DNA from: Patiria miniata
Taxonomy: Eukaryota > Echinodermata > Asteroidea > Valvatida > Asterinidae
NCBI RefSeq assembly: GCF_015706575.1
Contig: NW_024037075.1
Location: 13,205,746-13,269,745, forward strand
Direction: 5' to 3'
Length of the DNA stretch: 64,000 nt
In this document: piece after piece, positions 23,731-36,952 of the stretch
How positions within the stretch are numbered: position 1 is the stretch's first letter
Layout of the letters: each line of letters opens with the position of its first letter
Position numbers and translations under genes: made by a program
Notes under the pieces: model-generated
Databases searched by the model: none
Told to the model about the DNA's origin: nothing
What the model saw: the letters and a program-made list of their open reading frames with translations, nothing else

Positions 23731-26340
23731 TAAATGTTTGAATTCCTATCTTCAAAGATTATTTAACAAGCAATGAGCAGGAAGTGGGACCACGCTTTTA
23801 GTAAAAAAAATAATTACATTGAAAGAGTTCGAAGAGAACTTGTCTGGAAGAGGACTTTTAATTTTCTCGCGTATGGTTCCAACCCCCCCCCCCCCCCCCG
23901 CACACATTTCAAAAATAATTAACAGAGGCAAGGTGTCCGTTGAAGAAACAAAACCTGTCTATCTTTCAGCACGGATGATGGGCAAATTGCCCTTTTCACG
24001 TCTAACCCCCCCCCCCCCAAAAAAAAAATTTTTTTAATGACCTTGCAACGCTGCTGTCACTCGACCAGATCCCACTGGAAATAAGGCAATCTGGGAAAAA
24101 TCACGAAACCATGATTATCGGGTTTAACATGAAGTGACCATTTTCACATTTTAAATTTATTTTTGGCGAAAACCCTGTTTTTCGCGATTGGCTGTATATT
24201 TTAACGTCCCGTGGAAAGCGTATAGCGATACATGTTATCTGACAATGACCACGAATTCGGTTTTGAACAGCGCCCCCATTGAAAGATAGTGACCAGTCCC
24301 CCGTCTACGATCCCCCACATAAAGCTCGCCGAACACAGAGCTATCCGTGCTGAGAACAAAATCAAACGGGATAGATATTTGCCTCACGGCCTCGCGAGGC
24401 AAAAAACTCGTGTTGAGCAAACGGCCTCGAATGACTTTTTGCTTAGCACGACGTAGCTCTCGTGTGCGGCACGCATAATGCATGCTAGGTGGGGCTGTAC
24501 CTTCTCTCATGGATAACCAAGCTAAGGACATTTCGCACCAAGACTATACTCTCTCTCTCTCTCCTCTGTCATGTTTAAACGATCCTGAAAATAGAATGTC
24601 GTATTCCTATTTCATGATGGCTTTGACGAATAGCGCGACTACTTCCTACTTTCCTCTCCTCCCCGGCTAATGTTCGGATTTACTCCTGTAATTCGAGACT
24701 AAGGTTTAAGCATGTATATTTGATTTGTCTGTGGGCGCGCGCGCGATTAAGCGCGATAAAATTCTTAGATGTAGGCCCAGGTTTTGAGAAACTGATATGG
24801 GGCGTCACTTCCCTCGTACTGCCTTTTAATTCTGAATGGATTTCATTCTGAACGGATCGTACATCATTCTCGCCGCGTCTGAGTGCGACGCGAGCCTGGT
24901 GCCACCACAGAAAATGGCCGTCGCATGCGAATTTAACTAGAAAGCACTCGGAGAACGCAAATCTCCGCCAAAGCTAAACAATTTCCCGCCATATTGTGCC
25001 AAATGTAGGACCCTCGATGGGGCGCAAGGGCGGATCCAGAACACAATTTTTGGGGGAGGGGGCAAAAAATATTTTCCCAAAAAAGTGGGTCCAAATATTT
25101 GCAGCGTGGGGTTCGGGACCCGCTTAAGGGCTCCGAAGAATGTTGAATTCTACACGCTCGGTGGTATATGGTACGGTGGTGCGATCTGAGGCAACTTCTG
25201 ACAACTTTAACCATTTCTGTTTGAGCAAAAGACCATCATTTATTAAACATCCTTTTCGAGCTATTCTGAGCTATAGAATAAATTGTAGGCTACAAATTCT
25301 ATTCGGGGACGAAAAAAAGGGGGGGGGGACAAACTATATGATATCTCCCACTTTAACAAAGCTAATCCGATTACGTACTTAAACGCTGTAACAGAGCAGT
25401 GAAATTCGTGAACCCCCAAAAACATGGCCTTTTGAACGTTGTGTTTCTCAGAAAATATGCTCAGTGATTGAAATGTTATATTATAACGGAAGCATAAATT
25501 CTAAACTTCATGTTGGTGAAAAAAAAATCGCCGTCATCGATGCCGAAATGTCAATACTAGTCAGCGGTAAAGCTGACCTTCAAGTCTGGAAGAAATCGTT
25601 CGAAAACTTCCCCAAATCCATGCATTTATCTCAATTTCTAGGAATCTATACTCAAGTTGTTATTTCACGAGTAGTTGAACACTTATTGTTGCAAACGCTA
25701 GTGTTACACCTTGAACTATCTCCAAGAAAAATTTCGACGAGGAATTTTTTTTGACCAAACTCCACGTGCATGGTTTTCAGCAAAGATTCTGTAGCGCCGT
25801 AGGCGCTATGGTTGACCGATTTCAGCCCGGCAACACATTGACGAAGTGCATATAGTATATTCATTAGCGTCACTCGGCGTGACTTGACGCGGGTCTCGGT
25901 ATCGACTAATGAAAGCCGGCAAAAATGGTGATATTTATTAATTATCGTGAAGGAGGCTTTTATGCACATTTTTACTGCACACCATAATGGATAGGAACTT
26001 GATCAATATTTGTGAGGCTTGAAAAGATTGACAGATATTGCAAACACCAGTGTTACAACTTTTAAAAATGCACGTAGACAGGCCTATTTTTCCAATTTCA
26101 ACAAAAAGTACTGAACATGTCAAAACGATTTTAGGCACATACTTGGATCATTATAAGGGAAATAAACCCTGAAAGTTGCATGAAGATACGGTCTTTCAAA
26201 CGGGAAAAATAATTTTCAAAGATTTCGCACGCCAACGTGAACATGTCTGTGTGCATGTAGTTTCATTCAAAATAAAGTGTTACGTAACCTTTGTAATCGC
26301 CCTTCGCAACTACACGGCTGGAAGTGCGTGCGTACTATCT
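23731..26340. other. Gene-poor region with repeat remnants
   Basis: No gene is recognised. Poly-C tracts near 23,883 and 24,006 and the block to about 24,320 resemble 43,700-44,105. About 25,160-25,340 resembles 47,975-48,180 (a shared GTAGGCTACAA and ATTCGGGGA, then a poly-G run). A CT microsatellite lies at 24,549-24,565. A hAT-like end (GGGGCGCAAGGGCGGATCCA) is at about 25,019 without a partner. Confidence 0.5.
24860..24995. repeat. Dispersed repeat, unfilled copy
   Basis: Matches 26,345-26,415 plus 26,929-26,985: GCGAGCCTGGTGCCAC, then AGAAAATGGCCGTCGCATGC, then TTTAACTAGAAAGCACTC. It continues across the point where the 513-bp element sits in the other copy. It therefore serves as the empty site for that insertion. 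Confidence 0.7.
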
Positions 26341-26415
26341 AAGCGCGACGCGAGCCTGGTGCCACTGCAGAAAATGGCCGTCGCATGCGAATTTAACTAG
26401 AAAGCACTCAGAGTG

Positions 26416-26928
26416 CAACCTCGTCCCAAGGGTGTCGAGCAGTACGCGCCCACCACTACCTGCTCTCTCACCCTGGTATTGGATCATTTGCATGTGCAAG
26501 ATTTTTGCACACGTATGCAAATGAGGAACAGTCTGGTGCCTGGATATGCGTTACACATTAGCGTTTGTTTTTGTATGCGGTGTCTGGGGTAAAAACATAG
26601 TCAATTCGTAGCAGCGCGAGCACGGCGTGAGTTACGAAAACACGATTTTTTAAATCAAACTGTTACGATCTTATCGAGACAACATGCAGTATCATATTTC
26701 ATATTAATATGAGCAAATTGGAAAGGAAATTAGTATTTTCGAGAAGGCGTGGACGAATGATCGCGAAAACACGTACTGCACGTTGTGAATAATAGCACCA
26801 AGTACACGATAAAAATCCATTTCTAGCCAATTGCGGTATCCAATCAGGATACAGGAAGAAAGTTTCCTATCCAGGGTTTACTATTGGAAACACGGTTGGA
26901 AATAAAGTAAGCACTGGGGACGAGGTTG
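26416..26928. mobile_element. 513-bp TIR element (CAACCTCGTCCC family), copy 3
   Basis: Ends CAACCTCGTCCC and GGGGACGAGGTTG, inverted relative to the two copies in the lectin duplication. A perfect 9-bp duplication CTCAGAGTG flanks it (26,407-26,415 and 26,929-26,937). A 9-bp duplication suits MULE-type or Merlin-type elements. I cannot decide between them without a transposase. Confidence 0.87.
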
Positions 26929-27161
26929 CTCAGAGTGCGCAAACCTCCGCCAAGCTTAGCTTCCCCGCCAGCGTATTTTTTTTCAGCATACATCGTGTTT
27001 TAACCAATCACATCACGCACCCTAACATGAATATTTATCACGCTGTGTGGATGGAAGACACTTAGGTTCTGTTTCCCTTCAATTAAACTTATCCCAACCA
27101 ACACGAATATTTGATGCAAATGGACATAGGTTCGAACCACAGATCTTGCGCGCGATCCATA

Positions 27162-27690
27162 CAGTGCGAGTCAAAAACAAACTATACGCTTTTAAACTTG
27201 GCCATAGTTTTATTCTGTAGCAAAATAGTAGATAAGATATTTTCATATATACTTTAAGAGTAACGCTTCCTGCTTCTTTTTGGTGACATTTTCAGCAGAT
27301 TAGTTTTATGCTTAACTGCACAGGAGGCAATTAAATGGGTCGGTGAAATCTGACTTGCGCCAACTGGTCAGGGCTGGATAAGAAAGAGACAATTTTAAAG
27401 AACACAACCATTGTCTAACAAAGAGACAAAACAGGATTTCATTAGCTTTTAAACTTCGTGTTTATTTAAAATATTTAAATTTAATTAAAAAGGCAATTCA
27501 ATTCCCCGGTGTCTTAGTCCTCAACATGGCCACCATCTCGTTCAATGCACAGCTGGGCTCGGCGCATCATTCCTGCAACAGCACGGCAAATCACCTCCCT
27601 GTCTTGTCTGAGAATGTCAATTTCATGAGTTATCCTTTCCTGGAGGTCATCCAGATTTGCCTGCTGAAACTCTTGCAAGCAAGATCTACA
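27162..27690 (-). mobile_element. Tc1/mariner element remnant with transposase C-terminus
   Basis: On the minus strand an open stretch ends at a stop at 27,514-27,516. Its last residues read MMRRAQLCIERDGGHVED. This pattern (C-I-E, then G-H-x-E) is the usual C-terminus of IS630/Tc1/mariner transposases. The element's end, CAGTGCGAGTCAAAAAC after a TA, lies at 27,162. The other end and the catalytic domain are missing. Sequence 27,162-27,360 is shared with the short MITE in piwi intron 1. Confidence 0.7.
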
Positions 27691-27699
27691 AACCTAAAC

Positions 27700-30377
27700 T
27701 GATTATGCATTCCACGACCAGAACCAAGAAGTACATTTGCACTGCTACAATTCGATCTGTTATATAGTCGGCACTCTCATGCATGTTTTTATTTGCATGT
27801 ACTTTTCAATGGAAAAAGTTAACATTTAGGTCTACCTATGTTGGAAAATTGACATTTTGTGACGAAGGTATTCCACATTTTCATAAACCTGCTTTTCAAA
27901 ATAACTGCAAGACACCTGAACAACAGAAACTGTCAAAGAAATGCTTTGCGACGATAGGAGCCAAAATGTACGGGGGGGGGGTCGAGGCCCCGCCCCTTTC
28001 TGGCTTTACCCGCCGGTCTTAAGGTAATTAGTCTGACCTAAAAGCCCTCTTAAGTAATAATTTCATGTTCCACAGGTGCCAATTAAGGCATTAATAAAAA
28101 CTGCTTTCATTTCTCCTCTACATTGCGTTGCAACAGTATCAGCAAAAAGGTAAAAGAGAGGGCCACGCCCTCCTCCGCGCTTTTCGGGCCGCTCATAAGT
28201 TAATTAGTCTGATCTAAAATCGCTCTTAAGTTATTTCCATAAATTACAAGATCCAAGCTATCAAATAATAATGCTTTTGTTCCTGTTCTCAAAATATTGA
28301 TTAAATGCAAAATTGGCCACATATATGGCGCCAATGGGCCTTTGTCTGATTTGGCGAAACTTAACTTGAAGACTGGCCATTCTGCATCTGTGATCAGGGT
28401 CGGTGATACTATGCTTAAGACAATCAGGGGAGTTGTTCCCAAACTTTTGATTAAACCCTATCCAGCTCTCTCAGTCTCAGTCTAGTGCGTGAGTTCAAGC
28501 GAACCATTGCGCGCGCTGCAGACAAAAGTTTCAAAATCATTTACGTTTTTTTCTCTTTTTAAAATTTGCTGAAATTCTCTTGAACTATTTTTGGAAAATG
28601 AAATGATACTTGATCAGAAAATATGCTTGATTTGGTTGGTTCTGGCTGAAAAAAAATAGATTTTCTCACATGATTTTTTTTCGCGTGAAGCAGTTTTGAT
28701 CGATTCAGAACCGATTGAACCGTACCGATATGGGCGATCCGGAACTGGGAAAAGTGACATATCGGTACTTTTGACGTCATAAAATCAAACTAAAAAGAGC
28801 ATACATTTTGAAAATTATTTCGTGGTCTCTCCATTATGTCCATCACTCAAGGTGAAATTTTTAATCAATGTCACTGGAGTAGTTGAGCTGAAACTGAAAG
28901 CAGCCTAAACGATGTTTGCTATCCGGAACTAGGAAAACGACCGTCATTGACTTTATGCCGATGTTTAAAAACAAACTGTCTCACCTCGTGGTTGAGCTGT
29001 TGAATCGCCATATCGGACAGAGAAAAGACACTGTGACATGAAAGACGATTCAAGTTTTGATGAAAAAATTGTCAGTTTTCCTAAAATTTGACACCGCACC
29101 AAAAGTTCAGCACATTCACATCCATTTGTAAATGTTGCACCGTACGTATGCCTACAGCTGAATTCTATCATTAATTGGTACAGGGGTTGGCAGCCTGCCG
29201 CACTATCTTACATTAATTTCCATTGGTTATTGCAGCTGACTGACTTGTTGGGTAAGTTCGATGACCCACGGCTGGTACCCGCCCGCATGCGCTTTGCCAA
29301 TACAAGGTGGCGCGTTATTTCCGGTTCCCCGCGTACGCGTGTAAATGTATACATTGTAGCTAAAACAGAGACCAGCATCTTGCTCCATGATTCCATGGAC
29401 CAAACTGCTGGCTGGATGAAACAACTTCCTTGTATTTTGGGTGTTGTTATGATGATAGGACCACAGTTTCTTGCTCATTTTGAATGAATGGTAGGTACAA
29501 TGTATTAATATTAGTATTGTGATTGGAAAGAATGTTGCAACCTGATGACACTTTTTTCTTCATACATGATTCTCAATTAAAGATCAGTCAATGCATTGCA
29601 AAAAAAGTTGAAAAGACATGAATCTTGCCGGACTACAATAGGCCCTAATTAAGAAAGATAGTGGATATTTTGCCGGAGGTAATGACGGCAAACTAACGAA
29701 TACTAAAGGTTTGCCGGCGGCAATCCATATCAACAGAGGGCGCTGTACTCTTTAAAATAGGGCTGAATTATAAGATGTATTAAATTCCCATCAAAACTTG
29801 TGTAGCACGTTTGGTGTAGTGGTTAAGCAAAGGCTCTAGAAAGCGGGATGACTCGCGATTCCCACCACACCACATTTTTAATTTTTTTTTTTTCATCCCC
29901 AAATAAATAAGAATATTCTTTTATTATTTTAACATGTCTCAAACACTTTTTTGCAGAGTATTACATTTTCTTTTTCAGATTTGTGGCTCTGGAGGATTTT
30001 TTTTAAAAGGGAAATAAAGTCCGAAATTATAAAATGGTCTGAATCCCATCTTGTGAATACGAGGTAATTACGATAATTTTGGCATGGAGCCAGACTAAAA
30101 CTTGTCACCGGAAAATGTTTTAAGTACAAAAAAACGGTAACTGCGCATGTTCAGTGCATATCCAGCAAACTAACGTTTACTAAAGGTTTGCCGTCTCCGG
30201 CGAAATATACACTGCCATTAAGAAACACTTCCAATTTGTTAGGAAATGAATAGAAAATGTTCTTCACTCTCCATAGACTTTGTACACAACCGCTGAAGTG
30301 ATGTCTGGTTATACATTCTTTTCATCTACTTAAATAAAAAAGAACACTTTGATTAAAAACTAGTCCCATAAAGATGA
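27700..30377. other. Intergenic region, nothing firmly recognised
   Basis: Open frames here are short and overlap on both strands. A tRNA-like segment is at about 29,812-29,880. An open stretch of about 80 codons at 29,237-29,487 follows a TATTGCAG acceptor-like site, but it resembles no family that I know. Confidence 0.4.
29812..29880 (+). repeat. tRNA-like SINE head
   Basis: TTTGGTGTAGTGGTTAAGC resembles a polymerase III A box region. ACTCGCGATTCCC resembles a B box with changes. CCACCACACC follows, and then a T-rich run. It does not fold into a clean tRNA, so a SINE head or tRNA relic is likely. Confidence 0.35.
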
Positions 30378-32987
30378 TAAATGTGACTGAAATACTGAAA
30401 TACCTCCGTATATCAGCCACTCAGCCACGTACGGCCTGTGAGCGGAGTGTCCCGTTGCTAGGGGGAGCCGAAAATTAATTAAAGATCGAAATTATTTTGT
30501 CAGCAGAAACTCAACCCAGCTAGCTATAGTATGACTGCTAAATAGCACAAAATCAGAAAATCGTTAAATTCGGTACGTTCAGAGGTCTAGTTATCCAAAA
30601 ATCATGGAAATTCGTCACGGTTTTGAAAAAGCATGGCGTCTCTGATATTTACCAGACTGTTTCCCGGCCACCCTAATAATAGTCAAGAGGCCAAAAGGGT
30701 CAGGGAACCAAACAAGAGCTTTAATCATCTACTGAGCGTGCGTCAACTTTGGCAAAGTGCACCGCGGCTGATTGAAGGTAGCATAAAAAGGTTCGAGAGC
30801 AGAGCGAGTAATGAATATGCATGAATATGACGTCACTAGAAGCTCATGAGTAATATATCACGGTACGTATTCGCGTTGAGTGGAGTACTCCTCTTTCTAC
30901 TGTCGCGCCACCACCCTCTAGTGTCGTCCCACTTACCGATGATCATCACATTTAACAAGTCCTCTTTCCACTGTCACGCCACCACCCTCTCGTGTCACCC
31001 CACTTACCAATGATCATCACATTTAACAAGTCCTCTTTCTACTGTCGCGCCGCCACCCTTTAGTCTCGCCCCACTTACCGATGATCATCACATTTAACAA
31101 GTCTTCTTTCTACTGTCGCACCACCACCCTTTATTGTCGCCCCACTTAATTACCGATGATCATCACATTTAACAAGTCCTCTTTCTACTGTCGCGCCGCC
31201 ACCCTCTACTGTTGCCCCACTTACCGATGATCATTGGTAAGTGGGGCGACACTAGAGGGTAGTGGCGCGACAGTAGAAAGAGGACTTGTTAAATGTGATG
31301 ATCATCTTTAAGTGGGGCGAGACTAAAGGGTGGTGGCGTGACAGTAGAAAGAGGACTTGTTAAATGTGATGATCATCGGTAAGTGGGGCGACACTAGAGG
31401 GTGATGGCGCGACAGAACGTATTCGCGTTGAGTGGAGTACTCCTCTTTCTACTGTCGCGCCACCACCCTCTACTGTTGCCCCACTTACCGATGATCATGT
31501 GATGATCATCGGTAAGTGGGGCAACAGTAGAGGGTGGCGGCGCGACAGTAGAAAGAGGACTTGTTAAATGTGATGATCATTGGTAAGTGGGACGACACTA
31601 GAGGGTGGCGGCACGACAGTAGAAAGAGGACTTGTTAAATGTGATGATCATTGGTAAGTGGGGCGACACAAGAGGGTGGTGGCGCGACAGTAGAAAGAGG
31701 ACTTGTTAAATGTGATGATCATCGGTAAGTGGGGCGACACTAAAGGGTGGTGGCGCGACAGTAGAAAGAGGACTTGTTAAATGTGATGATCATTGGTAAG
31801 TGGGGCGACACGAGAGGGTGGTGGCGGGACAGTAGAAAGAGGACTTGTTAAATGTGATGATCATCGGTAAGTGGGGCGACACTAAAGGGTGGTGGCGCGA
31901 CAGTAGAAAGAGGACTTGTTAAATGTGATGATCATTGGTAAGTGGGGCGACACGAGAGGGTGGTGGTGCGACAGTAGAAAGAGGACTTGTTAAATGTGAT
32001 ATCATCGGTAAGTGGGACGACACTAGAGGGTGATGGCGCGACAGTAGAAAGAGGACTTGTTAAATGTGATGATCATCGGTAAGTGGGGCGAGACTAAAGG
32101 GTGGTGGCGCGACAGTAGAAAGAGGACTTGTTAAATGTGATGATCATCGGTAAGTGGGACGACACTAGAGGGTGGTGGCGCGACAGTAGAAAGAGGAGTA
32201 CTCCACTCAACGCGAATACGTACCGTGATATATTACTCATGAGCTTCTAGTGACGTCATATTCATGCATATTCATTACTCGCTCCACTCTCGAACCTTTT
32301 TATGCTACCCCGATTGAAGCCCTCTGCAGTGAAGCGCGCCCTCTTATGTGCGCTCTATTCGCGGTCGCGTATTGCATCCGGGCACTTCACAGAGCGCCAA
32401 AGATTTTGGAATGACAGGCAACAGCCGCGGTCACTTTGCCAAAGTTGACGCATGCTCTGTAGATGATTAAAGCTCTTGTTTGGTTCCCTGACCCTTTTGG
32501 CCTCTTGACTATTATTGGGGTGGCCGGGAAACAGTCTGGTAAATATCAGAGACGCCATGCTTTTTCAAAACGGCAAGATTACCATATGTGAAGTTCACTA
32601 ATTTTCCTCTGTATTGACTAACAAGCCCCCAGATAGCAATTTCATGTCATCAAAGTCAATTTGAGCAGTGAGAAAATACAAGCATTTTCTTAGAAAACAC
32701 TTAGAATTTTTCAGAGCGAGCGTTGAGTGAACTTCGTATATGGAAATCTTTCCTTCAAAACCGTGACGAATTTCCATGATGGATAACTAGACCTCTGAAC
32801 TTACCGAATTTAACGATTTTGTGCTATTTAGCAGTCATTCTATAGCTGGGTTAATTTTCTGTCGACAAAATAATTTTGATCTTTAATTAATTTTCGGCTC
32901 CCCTAGCAATGGGACGCTCTGCTCACAGGCTGTACGTGGCTGTGTGACTGATATACGGAGGTAGTCCAGTATTTTCAGTCACATTTA
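30378..32987. mobile_element. 2.6-kb foldback element with minisatellite core
   Basis: The outer ends are inverted (TAAATGTGACTGAAATAC on the left; its complement on the right). The arms of about 500-780 bases match over most of their length. The right arm carries about 100 bases (32,310-32,430) that the left lacks, or vice versa. The centre (30,885-32,203) is an array of 71-73-bp units. Both arms hold the same short open frame starting MASLIFTRLFPGHPNNSQEA. No transposase or clear target duplication is seen. Confidence 0.85.
30885..32203. repeat. 71-73-bp minisatellite with orientation switches
   Basis: About 18 units. Each contains GATGATCATCGGTAAGTGGG, GCGACACTAGAGGGTGGTGG and AGTAGAAAGAGGACTTGTTA. 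Units point one way from 30,885 to about 31,230, the other way to about 31,416, back again to about 31,497, and the other way to 32,203. At 31,417-31,440 a piece of the arm junction (CGCGTTGAGTGGAGTACTCC) is embedded in the array. Confidence 0.9.
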
Positions 32988-35900
32988 AGAAATCTGTTCA
33001 AAAATATATATATAAAAAAAAAACGAATAGGGGCCTAGTGCACTGCTGCGCGGGGTTTGAACCAGGGTCCCCAGCTCATTGATCTAGCGTCTGTATCTAC
33101 AATGTATTGTGCTACCGAAGCGTTCTGTTAACATGCCGTAACGATAGTATTTGAAAATTGCATTACAGCTGTCGTAACGATAGACAATACAAATATTTTT
33201 AACTCTAAGAAGAAATTCCAAACTTCAAAATTTTTAACATTATTAGAATCCTTATTATAATAAGTTGATTTTTAAATCAGTTTTTTTATATCTCATTATT
33301 AAAAAAGTTATGATTTTCTTCTGGAAAACTACCGCGATATCCTGTCATTACGGGTCCCTCTTTAGTTTCGATCAAATTAGAGTCAAGGGTGTTTTTTATT
33401 ATTCAAAAATGACCTTTTCAACCTGAAGAAGACTTTTCCCAATTCTAGTGACACCTTTTTTTGTAATTTTCAACAGTTTCCTGGGGTAGAAGTTACAATT
33501 TTCGTACGGAATTTACCATGTTTACAGTTGGTACTGTGCAAGTCAGCACGCCTTGCGCTTTCACAGTGCATTGCGGTGATCGCCATCTATATTTTCGTGA
33601 ACATTTAATTTTTCGTCATTTTATCCACAAATTTCCTCAAAAATTCAAAACCCTTTCTATCTGTGTCATATGTCTGCAAGTTCATAATGTTGCCAACTAG
33701 TTTGGTAAGTCAAATAAGTTAAAAGTGGATTTTGTTCTGTTATAGGGAACTGGGCCAGTAACTATACGATCACCCCAAATTAAGTTCAAATCACGCTTCG
33801 GACTACACGGCCACGCAGAACATATGTGCGTACACATAATCGTAGTTTCCGCGTGCCAGACTAAATACATGTAGGCATATAAATCGGCTGTGCCGCACCA
33901 ATGCGCCATCATTTGTTAACAAAAAATTATGTCCTCCTGAAAGTCTAAGTGTTTGAGAAAACACTGTTTCATATACGTTTCATCGACTCCTTACGCATGC
34001 ATTTTGTAATTAAATAATTGTTACAAAAAATGTTATTTTTTGTTGACTTCGGATAACGAAACAATTGCACCCCTCTATCCTTGGCCAAATTCACCGAACC
34101 GCACATCAGAATGACCAGTGTTTTTTTTTTCTTGTACAAGGCTTCAAGTCGACCCTTAACTCCAAGCAAGCAAGACTTAACCACACAATTGTTCATTAAA
34201 ATGTTTAATTTGATGCACAAAAGTGGGAAAAAAGGTTGATTGAAAATAGGTATTTTTTACTCAGTTCTAGATATAAATTTCTGAAGGGTCGTTTCGCTGG
34301 CCTCCCTACCATTTCCACTTCGCCCCTGTCCCTTCGCCTTTTGCCCATTTCCACTATGCCCCATCGCCATCTTCAGCCCACTTCACATTACATGCGCATG
34401 TTGTACCAGCATTACGCTGAATATGCACAGTGAGTGTTGTTTGGGACTTTCAAATTGTTACCATGACGAATCTTTGTCTGGTTCCAACGTGTAGAAATGC
34501 TTACATTGTCATTGTGACTTTGTATTCAGGAGACGGGAATCAGACCTATTGCAATTTTGGACTTTATTTCCATTAAAAAATCCGTCAGAGCCACGAATCA
34601 GATAGCAAAGATGAAATATTCTGCAATTAAATGTATTGTAGGATTTGATTTTAAAACAATAAAGAAAGACAATTCTTAATTTTGAGAGAAAGAAAAAAAA
34701 AAATTAATGAGTTGCATGGCTATCATCCCACCTATTTTTTTTCTGGCTTATGAAACTTGGAGCTGAAAATATATATTTTACCAGCTCATTACCCTTATTT
34801 GTTATCCAAATGTAGGATGTAATGTTTACAAGGCCTTAATTTATTACTGTATTTGCGCTTAAACTGACGAGAATGTTACCAGTCAGGGTCTTGTTCTGCC
34901 TAAAACCTTGGGTCATCTCACAGTATAGAAGTACGAAAGCCTCAGAGATGAGATCCTGGTTCTGCATTAGCAGTTTGTCATAAGATTTGGGATCCTATTA
35001 CATTGTAAGTCGGGTATAATGTGGGGGGGGGGTCTTTAACTTCAACTGTTGGAGGGAAGGCATCCCCATACAGTGAACCACCACTATAATGAACGCTGCT
35101 ATAACAAACAGTTGGCTATAACACGCATCCTCTTTGGCTCCCGAAATAGTAAATTCTATAATAATGCACAATCACTATCACGAACGACCACTTTAAGAAA
35201 CAGTTTGAATGGACCCATCCTGTTCCATTGTTATGAGTGAGAGGTTTTCTATGTGACCAGATGTGGCTTTTTGATGCCCATTTTTTTTTTCTCTATTGTC
35301 TGATTCTGGATATTAGCTGGCTGTATAGGGCATAAAGCGATTCACTTCAGTGACTTGGAAGTACCCACATAATACTGGGCAAGGGCCAGCGCTATAGACA
35401 AATCTGGCGGCAGCCATTTTCTGCAGTGGTGCAAGGCTTGGGCAAGTCAGGCTTGTGAAAACTATCTGGTCACCGGATTCCACACTACCTGCCAGAGACG
35501 ATTAGGCCTTTTTAATACAGAACCTAATTGTTGGTAGTTTACATCGGTACAGTAAGATTACTTTAACCCTAACAATACCCATCCAGCCAAACTCCAACAC
35601 CAGGGTTTGTTGGAATCTGTTAGTGTTAGGACGAGTACTGCACTAGTAAACTGAGGCATACCACCAATAATCAGAGTCCAACAGTCCCTTGTGTGCCTTT
35701 TTGGAGAATGTTCAATTTTATTTTTTAAATCTATGTGCGGTGAGTTACCATTGAGTTTACTTGTGACCAGTAAACTCAGTGGTAACTCTCCTGTCAGGAA
35801 ATCGACAACTAATATGTACAAAGAACACCAAGTTTCCACCTACATGTAAATTTACATGTAGTAATTTTAATTTAAAATTACTACTTAAGTGAAAAATTGG

Positions 35901-36706
35901 TGTTTCTTTGTACTTGTTAGTTGTCAATTTCCTGACAGTTCATTTTTCTCATCTTTCCCACAGTTAATTGTCTGGATGTATCCAGCTGAGGGGCCTACTG
36001 TATCCTGGAAAAAGTTCTTGCAGATAGAAATGGTGGACAACATCCAGCTTCTTTGTGATCCAAGCAACAAAGAAAATCATATGTAAAAAAGTAAGTTGAC
36101 TTGAGAATTGTAAAGAACATGCTCATTGAGTATTGAGAGAATGTGCATTCTGGCAAAATGCAACGGAACTGGACACAGACCTTGGTGGGGAAAAAATGCC
36201 CAAAAAAAAACTGAATGGGAGTGGATTTTTTTGGGGGGGGGATTTTCAGATTTATTGATATTTGTAATCTTTGATATGTCTACTACATATATTTTATAGA
36301 AATACCTTACAAGTTGTGGAGTGCAAGTGTTTTCACGGAAAAAAATAATTGGCATCTTTCATTTTCACAAATACAAACCTGAAACTTTAATTGCCTTTTT
36401 CTCAGTACTTTACTTTTATAAGAGTGTACTTTAAATAGCCATAACTTGTCAACACAATATCTGATTGGTGGTAAGGAGCATTTTATTCTCTTTCTTAATA
36501 CGCAAAAAACTCTTATTGAGGGTACCTTTTCTTAGTAAGACATTGGGTTAGTTTCCTTCAACTAATCGGATAAGTAAGCAATCTTAAGTATGAACTTTAA
36601 ATGAAAAATGAGTATGAAATGTTCATTGGTGTTGCCATTTCACCGCTTTACCATTCATAATTGCTGTAAACTCTGTTCATCACCACAAGCTGTTGTTCCT
36701 CCCCAG
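32988..36706. other. Intergenic region before the piwi gene
   Basis: No gene is recognised. It includes a minus-strand tRNA-like segment at about 33,043-33,120 (with GGTTTGAACC), a repeat-like piece at about 35,403-35,440 related to the 24,860 repeat, and a small palindrome at 35,791-35,938. The piwi promoter and any non-coding first exon should lie here. I could not place them. Confidence 0.5.
35791..35938. repeat. Small palindrome, 148 bp
   Basis: CTGTCAGGAAATCGACAACT at the left pairs with AGTTGTCAATTTCCTGACAG-type sequence at the right. The centre TTTTAATTTAAAATTA is itself self-complementary. It is probably a MITE. Confidence 0.7.
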
Positions 36707-36732
36707 AGCAAAGAAGTTTGGAAACACCCATC

Positions 36733-36952
36733 ATGGCGGACAGTCAGCAAGGCGTTGGCAGCGGGCGTGCCCGTGGTCGGGGGCGAGGCCGGGGCCGTGG
36801 GCAGGCCTCTGCAGGGCAGCAGCAGGGCCTGCCCCGGCGGCCAGGGGAGGCAGCGCCTGCCACGCCCATGCCTAGTGGTGATGCTGAAGCCATGCCTGCC
36901 CCAGGGAGGGGCAGAACCAGGGGCGGGGCTTCCCAGGTCCCTGGATCAGGAG
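36733..36952 (+). CDS. piwi: piwi exon 1 (RG-rich N-terminus)
   Basis: Codons 1-73, ending in phase 1 at a GTGGGT donor. The exon probably begins at 36,707 after TTCCTCCCCAG. It is GC-rich and low in complexity, unlike the AT-rich introns. Confidence 0.9.

Noticed and set aside
27125-27145. Polymerase III B box (GGTTCGAACC)
   Set aside because: Isolated match with no A box at the right distance and no tRNA fold.
29230-29487. Open frame after an acceptor-like TATTGCAG
   Set aside because: No family resemblance, equally long frames on the opposite strand, and no partner exon found.
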